A stretch of DNA of 64,000 nucleotides, taken from Macrobrachium rosenbergii (taxonomy: Eukaryota; Arthropoda; Malacostraca; Decapoda; Palaemonidae). The translations under genes and the position numbers were made by a program. Every line of letters begins with the position of its first letter. Position 1 is the first letter of the stretch. Shown here piece after piece: positions 1-10,451 of the stretch. Location: contig NC_089755.1 in NCBI RefSeq assembly GCF_040412425.1, forward strand, positions 50,239,298 through 50,303,297. The letters run 5' to 3'. A model generated the notes under the pieces. The model saw nothing but the letters and a program-made list of their open reading frames with translations, made no database searches and was not told the DNA's origin.

Positions 1-272
1 TGCGCCTGCAGTTTGTGAGTGTATTTTGAGTGATGGTTTGTTTGTTGGTACGTGCGATTGAAAGCTTCCCCCCCCCCACCGCAAACCAACCCCCCAACTC
101 CCGTCCCCACCCTTCTTCATTCAAAAAGATATTTGCGCAGCATCGGAAAAAATCTCCTTGATTTGAGGTGTTCGAGGTAACATCTAACTTTCGCATTCAT
201 TATATAGTATGTGATGCTAACAAGATGAGAAATACATAATGAATAAATAGATCGACAGATAAAGACAAAGAC

Positions 273-341
<69 letters not shown>

Positions 342-342
342 G
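273..342. repeat. (GA)n microsatellite
   Basis: About 35 GA units with three AAA interruptions, ending in a short G run. Confidence 0.95.
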
Positions 343-1236
343 AAAAATACTGAAATTAGTTTCGTAGCATTTTGGTCCGTGTCAAGTACACGCATTAATA
401 TAAAGGGAGACATTAACACAAACAGGAGTTCTGGAAGTTGAGGGTCAAAACTCAAAAAAAAAAAAAAAGCTTGATTGAATGTCATTCATAAGGGACAGAT
501 ACCGTGAGTCCCTGGCGTTTGTTTGTGGTATAGTTTTTAGTGGTAAATCAATTCAATGAAAATCTTTAGAAAGAACTTTGCTGTTCCGAACAAAGGGCAT
601 CATTTATAAATTGAATAACAATCATTTTTTAAAAAAAATCAAGAAAGGCGAACAGGAAATGTTAACTGAATCTTCGAATATGTACAACTAACCCCTCCCC
701 CTTCCCCAATCCCCAGCGCTCCCCCACCTCCACCCTTCTACCCCCCCCCCCCTACTCATCCCCTAGCACCATTTCAGGAGCGGTCAAGCCAGTCCGGGAA
801 CTTTTCTTTGTCCAGTTCGGAAAATCGTTCTGTGTTGGATTCGAAAACTAATCCCCAGTATGTCTCCACACAGCCTCATTTCCTGGTCGAATACTGGAGG
901 ATAAGTTTAGCTTAGCGGTTTCCGCGAACCTGAATTATTGTGGACGATGAAATATGAACTGTTTCGCTCAAACTGTTTTAAATCTGCTTATTTCTCTTTC
1001 GGAAAATCGTTATGAAATATTGAGCTATCCTTTTTCAGAATTGAACGGATTCTTATTTCACGTTTCCCTTTTGGAACAACAGACCTTATCTTCCTTACTT
1101 GGTAAAATAGGTACGTTGACCCCGGATTTATGGGCCCATAAAAATCAGAATAATAGGTAAGCCATATATATCAACAGATATTATAGTAACGATCATATAA
1201 AATGTGGCGAAGTAAGAAAGTTATACACACGCACAT
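343..1236. other. no recognised feature
   Basis: Unique AT-rich intron sequence with two C-rich stretches (682-765). A word (GTCCAGTTCGGAAAATCGTT at 811) partly recurs at 1000, which may be an old duplication. Nothing codes. Confidence 0.5.
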
Positions 1237-1237
1237 G

Positions 1238-1319
<82 letters not shown>
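1237..1319. repeat. (TA)n microsatellite
   Basis: About 40 uninterrupted TA units after TGTATATG. Confidence 0.95.
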
Positions 1320-1320
<1 letters not shown>

Positions 1321-1596
1321 CTCTCAGAGGATCATGAACAACAATTTGCCTTCCAATCTTTCCGTTGAATATAAGCGAAAACTCCAGCATATTCATAGCG
1401 ACTAAGCTCTCGTTCCTGGAAACATTTCACAGTGAACAGGATTTTAGTTTTAGAAGGAAAACTGGTCTGCCTGTTTTTTTCTGCTCTTTCAAGGGTCTCT
1501 CAGTCCACGTCAGTGTACCAAGACTGACAGGTAAAGAGGAGAGCCCAGGTATTTCAGACACAAAGGATTGTTTCGTAAGGCATCGACTCTTAAGTT

Positions 1597-1783
1597 GTGA
1601 GGCAATTTAATCTGGTATTTCTCTACTTATTCTTGAGAATACTGTGAACTTACAATTAGACTGTAAGGCAATCTTTAATCTGGTATTTCTTTACATATTC
1701 TTGGGAATACTTTGAACTTACAATTAGACTGTAAGGCAATCTTTAATCTGGTATTTCCTTACACATTCTTGAGAATACTTTGA
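1597..1783. repeat. three tandem copies of a 68-bp unit
   Basis: GGCAATCTTTAATCTGGTAT followed by TTCTTTACATATTCTTGGGA and ATACTTTGAACTTACAATTA is present about two and a half times, with few differences, so it is a recent duplication. Confidence 0.85.
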
Positions 1784-2286
1784 TCCCATGATGAATTCAA
1801 TATCATCCGCTCATTGGGCATTTCAAATTTTTCTCTGAAAAGTTCCATCGCTTTTGTTAGCTCATGTAGAAAGTGACACTAAAAAGCGAGCAAAACGCAC
1901 TAACAATAGAAGCACAGCACAAAGACGAGAGGGGAAGTTCATTTCTCAATTATGAACTAAAATTTCCGAAAGTAGCCCTCTTGAGAAGAGTTCTTATCAA
2001 GCAAGGGAAAGGAAAGAGTGAAGATCTTTGGCAATACATAAGCACAATTATAAGATCAACGGAGACCTCCTGTATTTGATATTTAATATCTTTCTTTGGA
2101 TAAGTTAATCGCTTCCTTGTGGCGCGACGCCTTTGGTCTGTGAGACTATTGTTTCTTTCCAGAAACGGTGCCCGGGAGGTTGTTACAGAAAATGATATTG
2201 TCCTTATATTAAATGTTGCTTTTTTTTCCACTCGATTCCTGTCGTTGTGATGCCAGCTCATAACACAAGATAATATTCGTTTTTTT

Positions 2287-2680
2287 CAGTTTTCTGAAAA
2301 GAAACTTATTGTGCTGGCTTTGTCTGTCCGTCCGCACTTTTTTCTGTCCGTAATTTTTTCTGTCCGCCCTCAGATCTTAAAAACTGCTGGAGGGCTGCGA
2401 ATTGGTATGTTGATCATCCACCCTCCAATCATCTAACATACCAAATTGCAGCCCTCTAGCCTCAGTAGTTTTTGTTTTATTTAAGGTTAGAGTTAGCCAT
2501 AATCGTGCTACTGGCAACGATAGGCCACCACCGGGCCGTTATTAAAGTTTAATGGGCCAGGGCTCATACAGCATTATACCGAGACCACCCAAAGATATAT
2601 CCGATTTCGATGGCCTTGATTATACGCTGTACGGAAAACTCAGTTGCTCCGAAGAAACTTCGGCGCATTTTTTACTTTTA
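2287..2680 (+). repeat. hairpin-rich dispersed repeat, copy 1
   Basis: First of four full copies of a repeat of about 400 bp. It starts CAGTTTTCTGAAAAGAAAC and ends at the GAAGAAACTTCGGCGCA hairpin. Inside are two long complementary arms (GAGGGCTGCGAATTGGTATG and its partner near 2435-2475) around the loop TGATCATCCACCCTCCAAT. No open reading frame. One arm of the long stem is shortened relative to the other copies. Confidence 0.9.
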
Positions 2681-2867
2681 TAATGTCTCTACTTTCCTTG
2701 ATTAAATAACCATATTTTAAATCAATCTTCTACCTCCTTCATTAAATCTCCACCACTCTTTTAAACAAAACTCCACTTTCCTCGAAAAAAATTCAAATTT
2801 CTATGAATAAATCTCCACTTTTCTTAACTGAATCTCTAATCTCTCCCTAACCAGCTCTTTAATGTCC

Positions 2868-5800
2868 GTAAACAGCTTCCTGTTGCTTAAGATAATTTCC
2901 TTTTTTTCCTCTCCGTCTAATTTCCGTAAATAACTTCAAGCTACGCAAGATAATTTCCTTTTTTTCCTCTCCATCCAATTTCAGCAAAACACTTCACGTT
3001 AAGATAATTTCCTTTTTTTCTCTCCATCTAATTTCCGTAATTTTATTTTCCTCTCCATCTGATTTCCCTAATTTTATTTTCCTCTCCATCTGATTTCCCT
3101 AATTTTGTTTTCCTCTCCATCTAAATTCCGTAATTTTGTTTTCCTTTCCATCTGATTTCCCTAATTTTGTTTTCCTCTCCATCTGATTTCCCTAATTTTG
3201 TTTTCCTCTCCATCTAAAATCCGTAATTTTGTTTTCCTGTCCATCTAATTCCCGTAATTTTGTTTTCCTCTCCATCTGATTTCCCTAATTTTGTTTTCCT
3301 CTCCATCTAAATTCCGTAATTTTGTTTTCCTTTCCATCTGATTTCCCTAATTTTGTTTTCCTCTCCATCTGATTTCCCTAATTTTGTTTTCGTCTCCATC
3401 TGATTTCCCTAATTTTGTTTTCCTCTCCATCTAATTTCCGTAATTTTGTTTTCCTTTCCATCTGATTTCCCTAATTTTGTTTTCCTCTCCATCTGATTTC
3501 CCTAATTTTGTTTTCCTCTCCATCTAATTTCCGTAATTTTGTTTTCCTTTCCATCTGATTTCCCTAATTTTGTTTTCCTCTCCATCTAAATTCCGTAATT
3601 TTGTTTTCCTCTCCATCTGATTTCCGTAATTTTGTTTTCCTTTCCATCTGATTTCCCTAATTTTGTTTTCCTCTCCATCTAAATTCCGTAATTTTGTTTT
3701 CCTCTCCATCTGATTTCCGTAATTTTGTTTTCCTTTCCATCTAATTTCCGTAATTTTGTTTTCCTCTCCATCTGATTTCCCTAATTTTGTTTTCCTCTCC
3801 ATCTAAATTCCGTAATTTTGTTTTCCTGTCCATCTAATTCCCGTAATTTTGTTTTCCTGTTCATCTAATTTCCGTATTTTTTTTCCTCTCCATCTAATTT
3901 CCGTAAATAACTTCACGTTACTTAAGAAACATTCCTTCGTTTTCCTCTCCATCTAATTTCCGTAATTTATTCCTCTCCGTCTAATTTCCGTAAATAACTT
4001 CACGTTAATTAAGATAATTTCTTCTTTTTTCCTCTCCATCTAATTTCCGTAAATAACTTCACGGTACTGAAGAAACTTTCCTTTTTTTCCTCTCCATCTA
4101 ATTTCCGTAAATAATTTCACGTTACTTAAGAAAATTTCCTTTTTTTTCCTATCCATCTAATTTCCGTAAATCACTTCACGTTACGTAAGACAATTTCCTT
4201 TTTTCCCTCTCCATCTAATTTCCGTAATAATTTCACGTTACTTAAGAAAATTTCCTTTTTTTTCCTATCCATCTAATTTCCGTAAATCACTTCACGTTAC
4301 GTAAGACAATTTCCTTTTTTCCCTCTCCATCTAATTTCCGTAATTTTGTTTTCCTCTCCATCTAATTTCCGTAAATAACTTCACGTTACTTAAGATAATT
4401 TCCATTTTTTCCTCCATTTAGTTGCCGTAATTTTTTCTCCATTTAATTTCCGTAATTTTGTTTTCCTTTCCATCTGATTTCCCTAATTTTGTTTTCCTCT
4501 CCATCTAAATTCCGTAATTTTGTTTTCCTCTCCATCTGATTTCCGTAATTTTGTTTTCCTTTCCATCTGATTTCCCTAATTTTGTTTTCCTCTCCATCTA
4601 AATTCCGTAATTTTGTTTTCCTCTCCATCTGATTTCCGTAATTTTGTTTTCCTTTCCATCTAATTTCCGTAATTTTGTTTTCCTCTCCATCTGATTTCCC
4701 TAATTTTGTTTTCCTCTCCATCTAAATTCCGTAATTTTGTTTTCCTGTCCACCTAATTCCCGTAATTTTGTTTTCCTGTTCATCTAATTTCCGTATTTTT
4801 TTTCCTCTCCATCTAATTTCCGTAAATAACTTCACGTTACTTAAGAAACATTCCTTCGTTTTCCTCTCCATCTAATTTCCGTAATTTATTCCTCTCCGTC
4901 TAATTTCCGTAAATAACTTCACGTTAATTAAGATAATTTCTTCTTTTTTCCTCTCCATCTAATTTCCGTAAATAACTTCACGGTACTGAAGAAACTTTCC
5001 TTTTTTCCTCTCCATCTAATTTCCGTAAATAATTTCACGTTACTTAAGAAAATTTCTTTTTTCCTATCCATCTAATTTCCGTAAATCACTTCACGTTACG
5101 TAAGACAATTTCCTTTTTTCCCTCTCCATCTAATTTCCGTAATAATTTCACGTTACTTAAGAAAATTTCCTTTTTTTTCCTATCCATCTAATTTCCGTAA
5201 ATCACTTCACGTTACGTAAGACAATTTCCTTTTTTCCCTCTCCATCTAATTTCCGTAATTTTGTTTTCCTCTCCATCTAATTTCCGTAAATAACTTCACG
5301 TTACTTAAGATAATTTCCATTTTTTCCTCCATTTAGTTGCCGTAATTTTTTCTCCATTTAATTTCCGTAATTTTTTCCTCCATCTAATTTCCGTAATTTT
5401 TTTCCTCTCCATCTAATTTCCGTAAATAATTTCACGTTACTTAAAAAAATTTCCCTTTTTTTCCCTCTCCATCTAATTTCCGTAAATAATTTCACGTTAC
5501 TTAAAAAAAAAATTTCCTTCTTTTTTCCTCTCCATCTAATTTCCGTAAATAACTTCACGTTACTTAAGAAACATTCCTTTGTTTTCCTCTCCATCTAATT
5601 TCCGTAATTTATTCCTCTCCGTCTAATTTCCGTAAATAACTTCACGTTAATTAAGATAATTTCTTCTTTTTTCCTCTCCATCTAATTTCCGTAAATAACT
5701 TCACGGTACTGAAGAAACTTTCCTTTTTTTCCTCTCCATCTAATTTCCGTAAATAATTTCACGTTACTTAAGAAAATTTCCTTTTTTTTCCTATCCATCT

Positions 5801-6260
5801 AATTTCCGTAAATCACTTCACGTTACGTAAGACAATTTCCTTTTTTCCCTCTCCATCTAATTTCCGTAATTTTGTTTTCCTCTCCATCTAATTTCCGTAA
5901 ATAACTTCACTTTACTTAAGATAATTTCCATTTTTTCCTCCATTTAGTTGCCGTAATTTTTTCTCCATTTAATTTCCGTAATTTTTTCCTCCATCTAATT
6001 TCCGTAATTTTTTTCCTCTCCATCTAATTTCCGTAAATAATTTCACGTTACTTAAAAAAATTTCCCTTTTTTTCCCTCTCCATCTAATTTCCGTAAATAA
6101 TTTCACGTTACTTAAAAAAAAAATTTCCTTCTTTTTTCCTCTCCATCTAATTTCCGTAAATAATTTCACGTTACTTAAAAAAAATTTCCTTCTTTTTCCC
6201 TCTCCATCTAATTTCCGTAAATAATTTCACGTTACTGAAGATAATTTCCTTTTTTTCCTC
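2868..6260. repeat. large pyrimidine-rich minisatellite with two unit lengths
   Basis: About 3.3 kb of tandem units. Short units of about 31 bp combine TTTTGTTTTCCTCTCCATCT with GATTTCCCTAA or AATTTCCGTAA. Long units of about 60 bp add ATAACTTCACGTTACTTAAG and a second pyrimidine run. The array runs straight into the acceptor of the arrestin exon. Higher-order duplication is present: the segment at 3524-3802 recurs at 4443-4721 (shift 919 bp), and the segment near 5332-5560 recurs near 5943-6170 (shift about 611 bp). Minus-strand frames reading MERKTK... are translations of the repeat, not proteins. Confidence 0.95.
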
Positions 6261-6276
6261 TCTTTCTCTCCAACAG

Positions 6277-6393
6277 GTCAAGCTCTTCACCAGTGCCATC
6301 GGGGGAGAAGTCAGCGTGAAGGTCCCCTTCAAGATCATGCACCGCAAGGCGCTGGGCGAGACCGAAAACCCTCCCACCACACTGTTGCCTGAG
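6277..6393 (+). CDS. arrestin, internal exon encoding the end of the C-domain
   Basis: This 117-bp exon encodes 39 residues in phase 0 at both ends. Arrestins bind activated, phosphorylated G-protein-coupled receptors in the cytoplasm, block G-protein coupling, and in non-visual forms link receptors to endocytosis. What I see: the peptide opens with VKLF and contains GGEVSVKVPFKIMH, which lines up with the conserved last strand of the arrestin C-domain (family pattern: VKVKL..., then a V-V-LPF-LMHPKP core). Here the usual P after MH is replaced by R (MHRK). The acceptor is a long pyrimidine run followed by CAACAG at 6271-6276; the donor is GAG|gtgaga at 6391-6399. The class is beta/visual arrestin rather than alpha-arrestin, because the LMH-type motif is present and no PPxY motif is seen. 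Whether it is the visual or non-visual paralogue cannot be decided from 39 residues. A longer + strand open frame running through this exon is an artefact of the adjoining CTT repeat. Confidence 0.75.
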
Positions 6394-6410
6394 GTGAGAA
6401 GAATGAGTGG

Positions 6411-6792
6411 TTTTCTTCCTCCTTCTTCTTCTTCTTCTTCTTCTTCTTCTTCTTCTTCTTCTTCCTTCTTCTTCTTCTTCTTCTTCTTCTTCTTCTTCTT
6501 CTTCTTGTTCTTCTTCTTCTTCTCTAGTCTCTCTTCTTCTTCCTTGATCTTTCTCTCTTCTTCTTTTTCTTCTGTGATCCGTCTCTCTCTTCTTCTTCTT
6601 CTTCTTCTTCTTCCTTTATCTATCTCTCTCTTCTTCTTCTTCTTCTTCTTCTTCTTCTTCTTCTTCTTCTCCTTCTTCCTTTATCTATCTCTCTCTCCTC
6701 CTCCTCCTTCTTCTTCTTCTTCTTCTTCTTCTTCTTCTTCTTCTTCTTCTTCTTCTTCCTTGATCTATCTCTCTCTCCTCCTCCTCCTCCTC

Positions 6793-6835
<43 letters not shown>

Positions 6836-7056
6836 TTCTATCTCTCTCTCCTCCTCCTCCTCCTCCTCCTCCTCCTCCTCCTCCTCCTCCTCCTCCTCCT
6901 CCTCCTCCTCCTCCTCCTTCTTCTTCTTCTTCTTCTTCCGTGATCTGTCTCTCTCTTCCCCTTTTTCTATGATCTTCTCATTCTTCTTGATCTTCTTCTT
7001 CGTCTTCTCCTTCTTTTTCCTCGATCAATCTCTTCTTCTTCTTCTCCTTTTATAAA

Positions 7057-7125
<69 letters not shown>

Positions 7126-7251
7126 ATGTCTAGTGTTAGCTAGTTTTGTGCATATTCCACCAGTGTTTGCTTTCGTGAGAAGAGCAAAAATGGTTTCATC
7201 TTCTTCTTCTTCTTCTTCTTCTTCTTCTTCTTCTTCTTCTTCTTCTTCCCC
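6411..7251. repeat. polypyrimidine block of (CTT)n, (CTC)n and (CT)n
   Basis: Starting 18 bases after the arrestin donor, the + strand is almost all C and T: (CTT)n from 6420, (CTC)n at about 6850-6917, (CT)n at 7059-7120 and again (CTT)n at 7198-7249. It is broken by short GATC-type words and a stretch of normal sequence at 7121-7197. Such purine/pyrimidine mirror sequence can form triplex DNA. Confidence 0.9.
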
Positions 7252-7254
7252 CAT

Positions 7255-7700
7255 GATCTCTCACCTCGTGCATGTCTAATTAGCCAGCTATATGTGTATA
7301 TATTAAACTAGTGCTGTTTTTTGTGTGTGAGTGTAATCTTGTCTGATGTTAGCTGGTTCTTGTGCACTCTTGTCCAGTGTTTGACTCGTGTGCAGTCTTG
7401 TTTATGTTAGTGTGTATGTACTCACCCAGTCTTTGCTTTGTGTACTGCTGTCTAATGTTAGCTTTGTGTATACACAATCAAAGTTTGCATTGTGTACAAT
7501 CTTGTCTACACTTGCGGTTAATATTATTTTCAGGTTGAACCATAATTATCTCACTGTTTTCAACTGGCTTTGTAAACACATGTCTTTTGTTAGTTTTGTG
7601 TACACTCGTGCTTAATGTTGAATGTGTGAGCACTGTTATTTAATATTAGCGTTGTGTGCACATTTTCAGTGTAGGCCTCGTGTACAGGTCTGTCTAAAAC
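7255..7700. repeat. decayed tandem array
   Basis: Degenerate units of about 35-50 bp share the words TGTCTAATGTTAGC, TTTGTGTACAC and CAGTGTTTG (for example near 7121, 7345, 7450 and 7600). The array is old and the period is uneven. Confidence 0.6.
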
Positions 7701-8177
7701 GAGCATCTTGTGCACCATATTTTTTTCTCTCTCTCTCTTTTAGCACATCTCCTCCACTATCCAAGGAGATACTGTAGTTCATTCCTGTCGCTGCATCTCC
7801 GCAGCCTCACCACTTTGCTACCGAGCTCCACCAAACCCTTCTTTTTTTTTTTTTCATTTCACTTGATTGTCACACACTTCCGCCAGTTTTTGCACCTGCT
7901 TCTAATTATTCTTCCCCGTCGTCTCTGATTCCTTCGCGAACGCCACGTAAACCAGCAAAGGCTTTCGTTTTGATTGACGTGCTGTAACGATTCGCTTCGT
8001 TGTTTCGCTGAAATTCGATGTGCGAGGCGGCCAGGCCGAGAATTCGATACAGAAAGCATGACTAAGTCGAAGAATGTAATTCCTGTAATAACGGAATCCT
8101 CCCGTTTTACCTCTTTATTCCTCGGCGAGTTATTTACAAGGGACATAGACACGCATACCCAAGCACGCATCGCGCAA

Positions 8178-8364
<187 letters not shown>

Positions 8365-8366
8365 GA

Positions 8367-9118
8367 CAAACGTATACTTAGAAGGACCCACGCAGACGAA
8401 TATACCTGTGGAGTACGAAGGGACGGTTCTGCCAACTATTCTTGATGGAAGTTAGAGCGGGCTGTTGAATGGAAACAAAGGGGAACAATGGGAGTTGCTG
8501 AGCTGAGTTGTCTACGTGACATATATATGTGTTAAGGAGGTTTGAAATGGGGAAAACATAATAAAAAAAAAAGACATCTTATTAATGTCCGTGGGTGTCC
8601 GTTGTTGTGGAAATAAAAATATAACAAGCATTGCATATTCAAAACAACGCAAACCGTGAGAATTTGACTTTCTGCTTTCCCTTGAATAAAAGTATGATGA
8701 AATAAAGAAGTCTGCAAAGGTAGACAAATATTTATAGGAATTTAAGCAAAGTTAAGTACTGTGCAAAAGCAATAGGCAAGGCTTTTAAACTCGGTGTATC
8801 TTTTCCCGGGCAAGAGGTAATCAAGACAGGTCAATATAACCCTGATGTCTGCAGCTGGGGGCTCCTGTAATGACTTCAGCTCACTGAACTGCTGTAATAC
8901 GCCCCTTAAATTATTGTATTTTTAATTCTTTATCATTGTTACTTTGAATTTTCCTCCCTGGAGCTTCGTCTTTTGTTACTTTTTTTAATCGCTGAACTCT
9001 TACCAGCGCCCGTTCCTCAGAAATCATACATCTGTCGGAGGTAAAGAGATGCCTTTGTTATCACTTAAGGAGAGAAAATCAGTCATTATTTTCTTCTTTT
9101 TTGGCAATTCTCTACTTA
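8367..9118. other. no recognised feature
   Basis: Unique intron sequence with no repeat family seen. Frames at 8512-8727 lack any motif. Confidence 0.5.
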
Positions 9119-9198
9119 AAAACAGAGACTTATTTTTCTGGTGTTGATATCAGTGCAAAAACAGAGACTTATTTTTCTGGTGTTGATATCAGTGCAAA
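9119..9198. repeat. two direct copies of a 39-bp unit
   Basis: AAAAACAGAGACTTATTTTT continuing CTGGTGTTGATATCAGTGC occurs twice without change. Confidence 0.9.
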
Positions 9199-9478
9199 GA
9201 CAAAAATACTTGAATCTAGAAATATCAACAAACTTATGTAAGCCACGATAATTCTGAAATAACAGGAAGAGTATCCATTTATTTACACTCCATATCTCTC
9301 TGGCGTGTGATACGAAGGCAGCCGCCGGAGTTCTCCAAAGAGAAAACGCGAGCAGACGTAAGAGGAAAAACTACGGGAAAGACATCAACCAAAACCATTC
9401 TCACGGGAAACGCATTCAGAGACGCCTCCGCACTTAGTGACAGGGATGTAGAATAAATACGAGGTACTCGCGATGATA

Positions 9479-10178
9479 AATCACGCGGCGTTATTATGAA
9501 TAACTGATGTGGAATACGCGAGTTTGAAAGGGGTTATGACATTCCCCTGACTCTGATAGAATCACCCAGTGAGAGAGAGAGAGAGATAGAATTTGCATTC
9601 CGGGATGTGTCTCTGGCTAATGGGATCGAAATAAATGTGGATTGAATGGCGCCTGTCGTAACCATGTAAGAATTACCGGAGCACGTTTTTCTGACGCATA
9701 GGAGAAGGTGATGTGATGACATAAAGGTTACGAGACGGAAAGTTTTTATACTCGAAAGACTATCAAGCGGATGTAATGACAAACTGAACTTACTTGAGAG
9801 TTATCGAAACAAAATATCTATTGATGTCGAAAGAGCAGGGAAGATGTCATACTTGACAAACCGTCAGTTGGATTTCGACATGAAATTTTAATGTTCCAGA
9901 TTTTACGATGAATTTCAAATACTGAACTGTCGAAGCAAATCGTATCAGACGCTTATGAGAGTATTGTTGTTGAAAGAAAATTCACGTGAAGTGAAGATGT
10001 CACAGTTGACAGTCGTTCAAGTATGAAAAATTTCCGTCTCGTAACCTTTATGTTATCACGTCACCTTCTCCCACGCGCCAGAAACACGTGCTCCGGTAAT
10101 TCTTACATGGTTACGACAGGTTCCATTCAATTCACATTTATTTCGATCCCATTAGCCAGAGACACATCCCGGAATGCA

Positions 10179-10235
<57 letters not shown>

Positions 10236-10451
10236 GCGATTCTATCAGATTCTTTTTTGTTTGAGTTTCATAAGTTTTCCTGTTACCGGACTGTTGTGTC
10301 ATATGACTTGAATGAGTTGCCATTCTATCCAGTATTTGCCATATCTGCCGGTGAAAAAATTTCTCTATATGACTCCTTACAGGGGAATGTCATACCCTTT
10401 CAAACTCGCGTATTCCACATCAGTTATTCATAATAACGCCGCGTGATTTGT
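9479..10451. repeat. large inverted repeat, arms about 300 bp
   Basis: The left arm (from AATCACGCGGCGTTATTATG at about 9479 to about 9775) recurs as reverse complement from about 10010 to 10451 (ending CATAATAACGCCGCGTGATT). The spacer is about 240 bp. The right arm has an extra segment of about 125 bp (about 10255-10379) and a longer (CT)n tract (10182-10234) than the matching (GA)n in the left arm. Similar peptides read from both arms are a by-product of this symmetry, not genes. Confidence 0.85.

Larger units (their letters stand above)
1..6276 (+). other. 3' part of an arrestin intron (upstream end outside window)
   Basis: No exon could be supported before the acceptor at 6275-6276, so this whole stretch is read as the end of the intron that precedes the arrestin C-domain exon. 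It holds a (GA)n tract, one (TA)n tract, a small 68-bp triplication, one copy of the hairpin-rich dispersed repeat and a very large minisatellite. Open frames here either come from simple repeats or show no family motif. The intron is therefore at least 6.3 kb long. A transcript mapping across this window would confirm the assignment. Confidence 0.6.

Noticed and set aside
3524..4721. Two identical 92-codon minus-strand frames (MERKTKLGKSDGEEN...)
   Set aside because: Both are readings of the minisatellite. Identity reflects block duplication, not a gene family.
6316..6972. 218-codon + strand frame after the arrestin motif
   Set aside because: Only the part up to 6393 is exon; the rest is poly-Ser/Phe/Leu from the CTT and CTC repeats beyond a good donor site.
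9534..10433. Two similar predicted peptides (RLVTFM...TCSGNSYMVTTG) on opposite strands
   Set aside because: They are the two arms of the inverted repeat at 9479-10451; no coding signal beyond symmetry.
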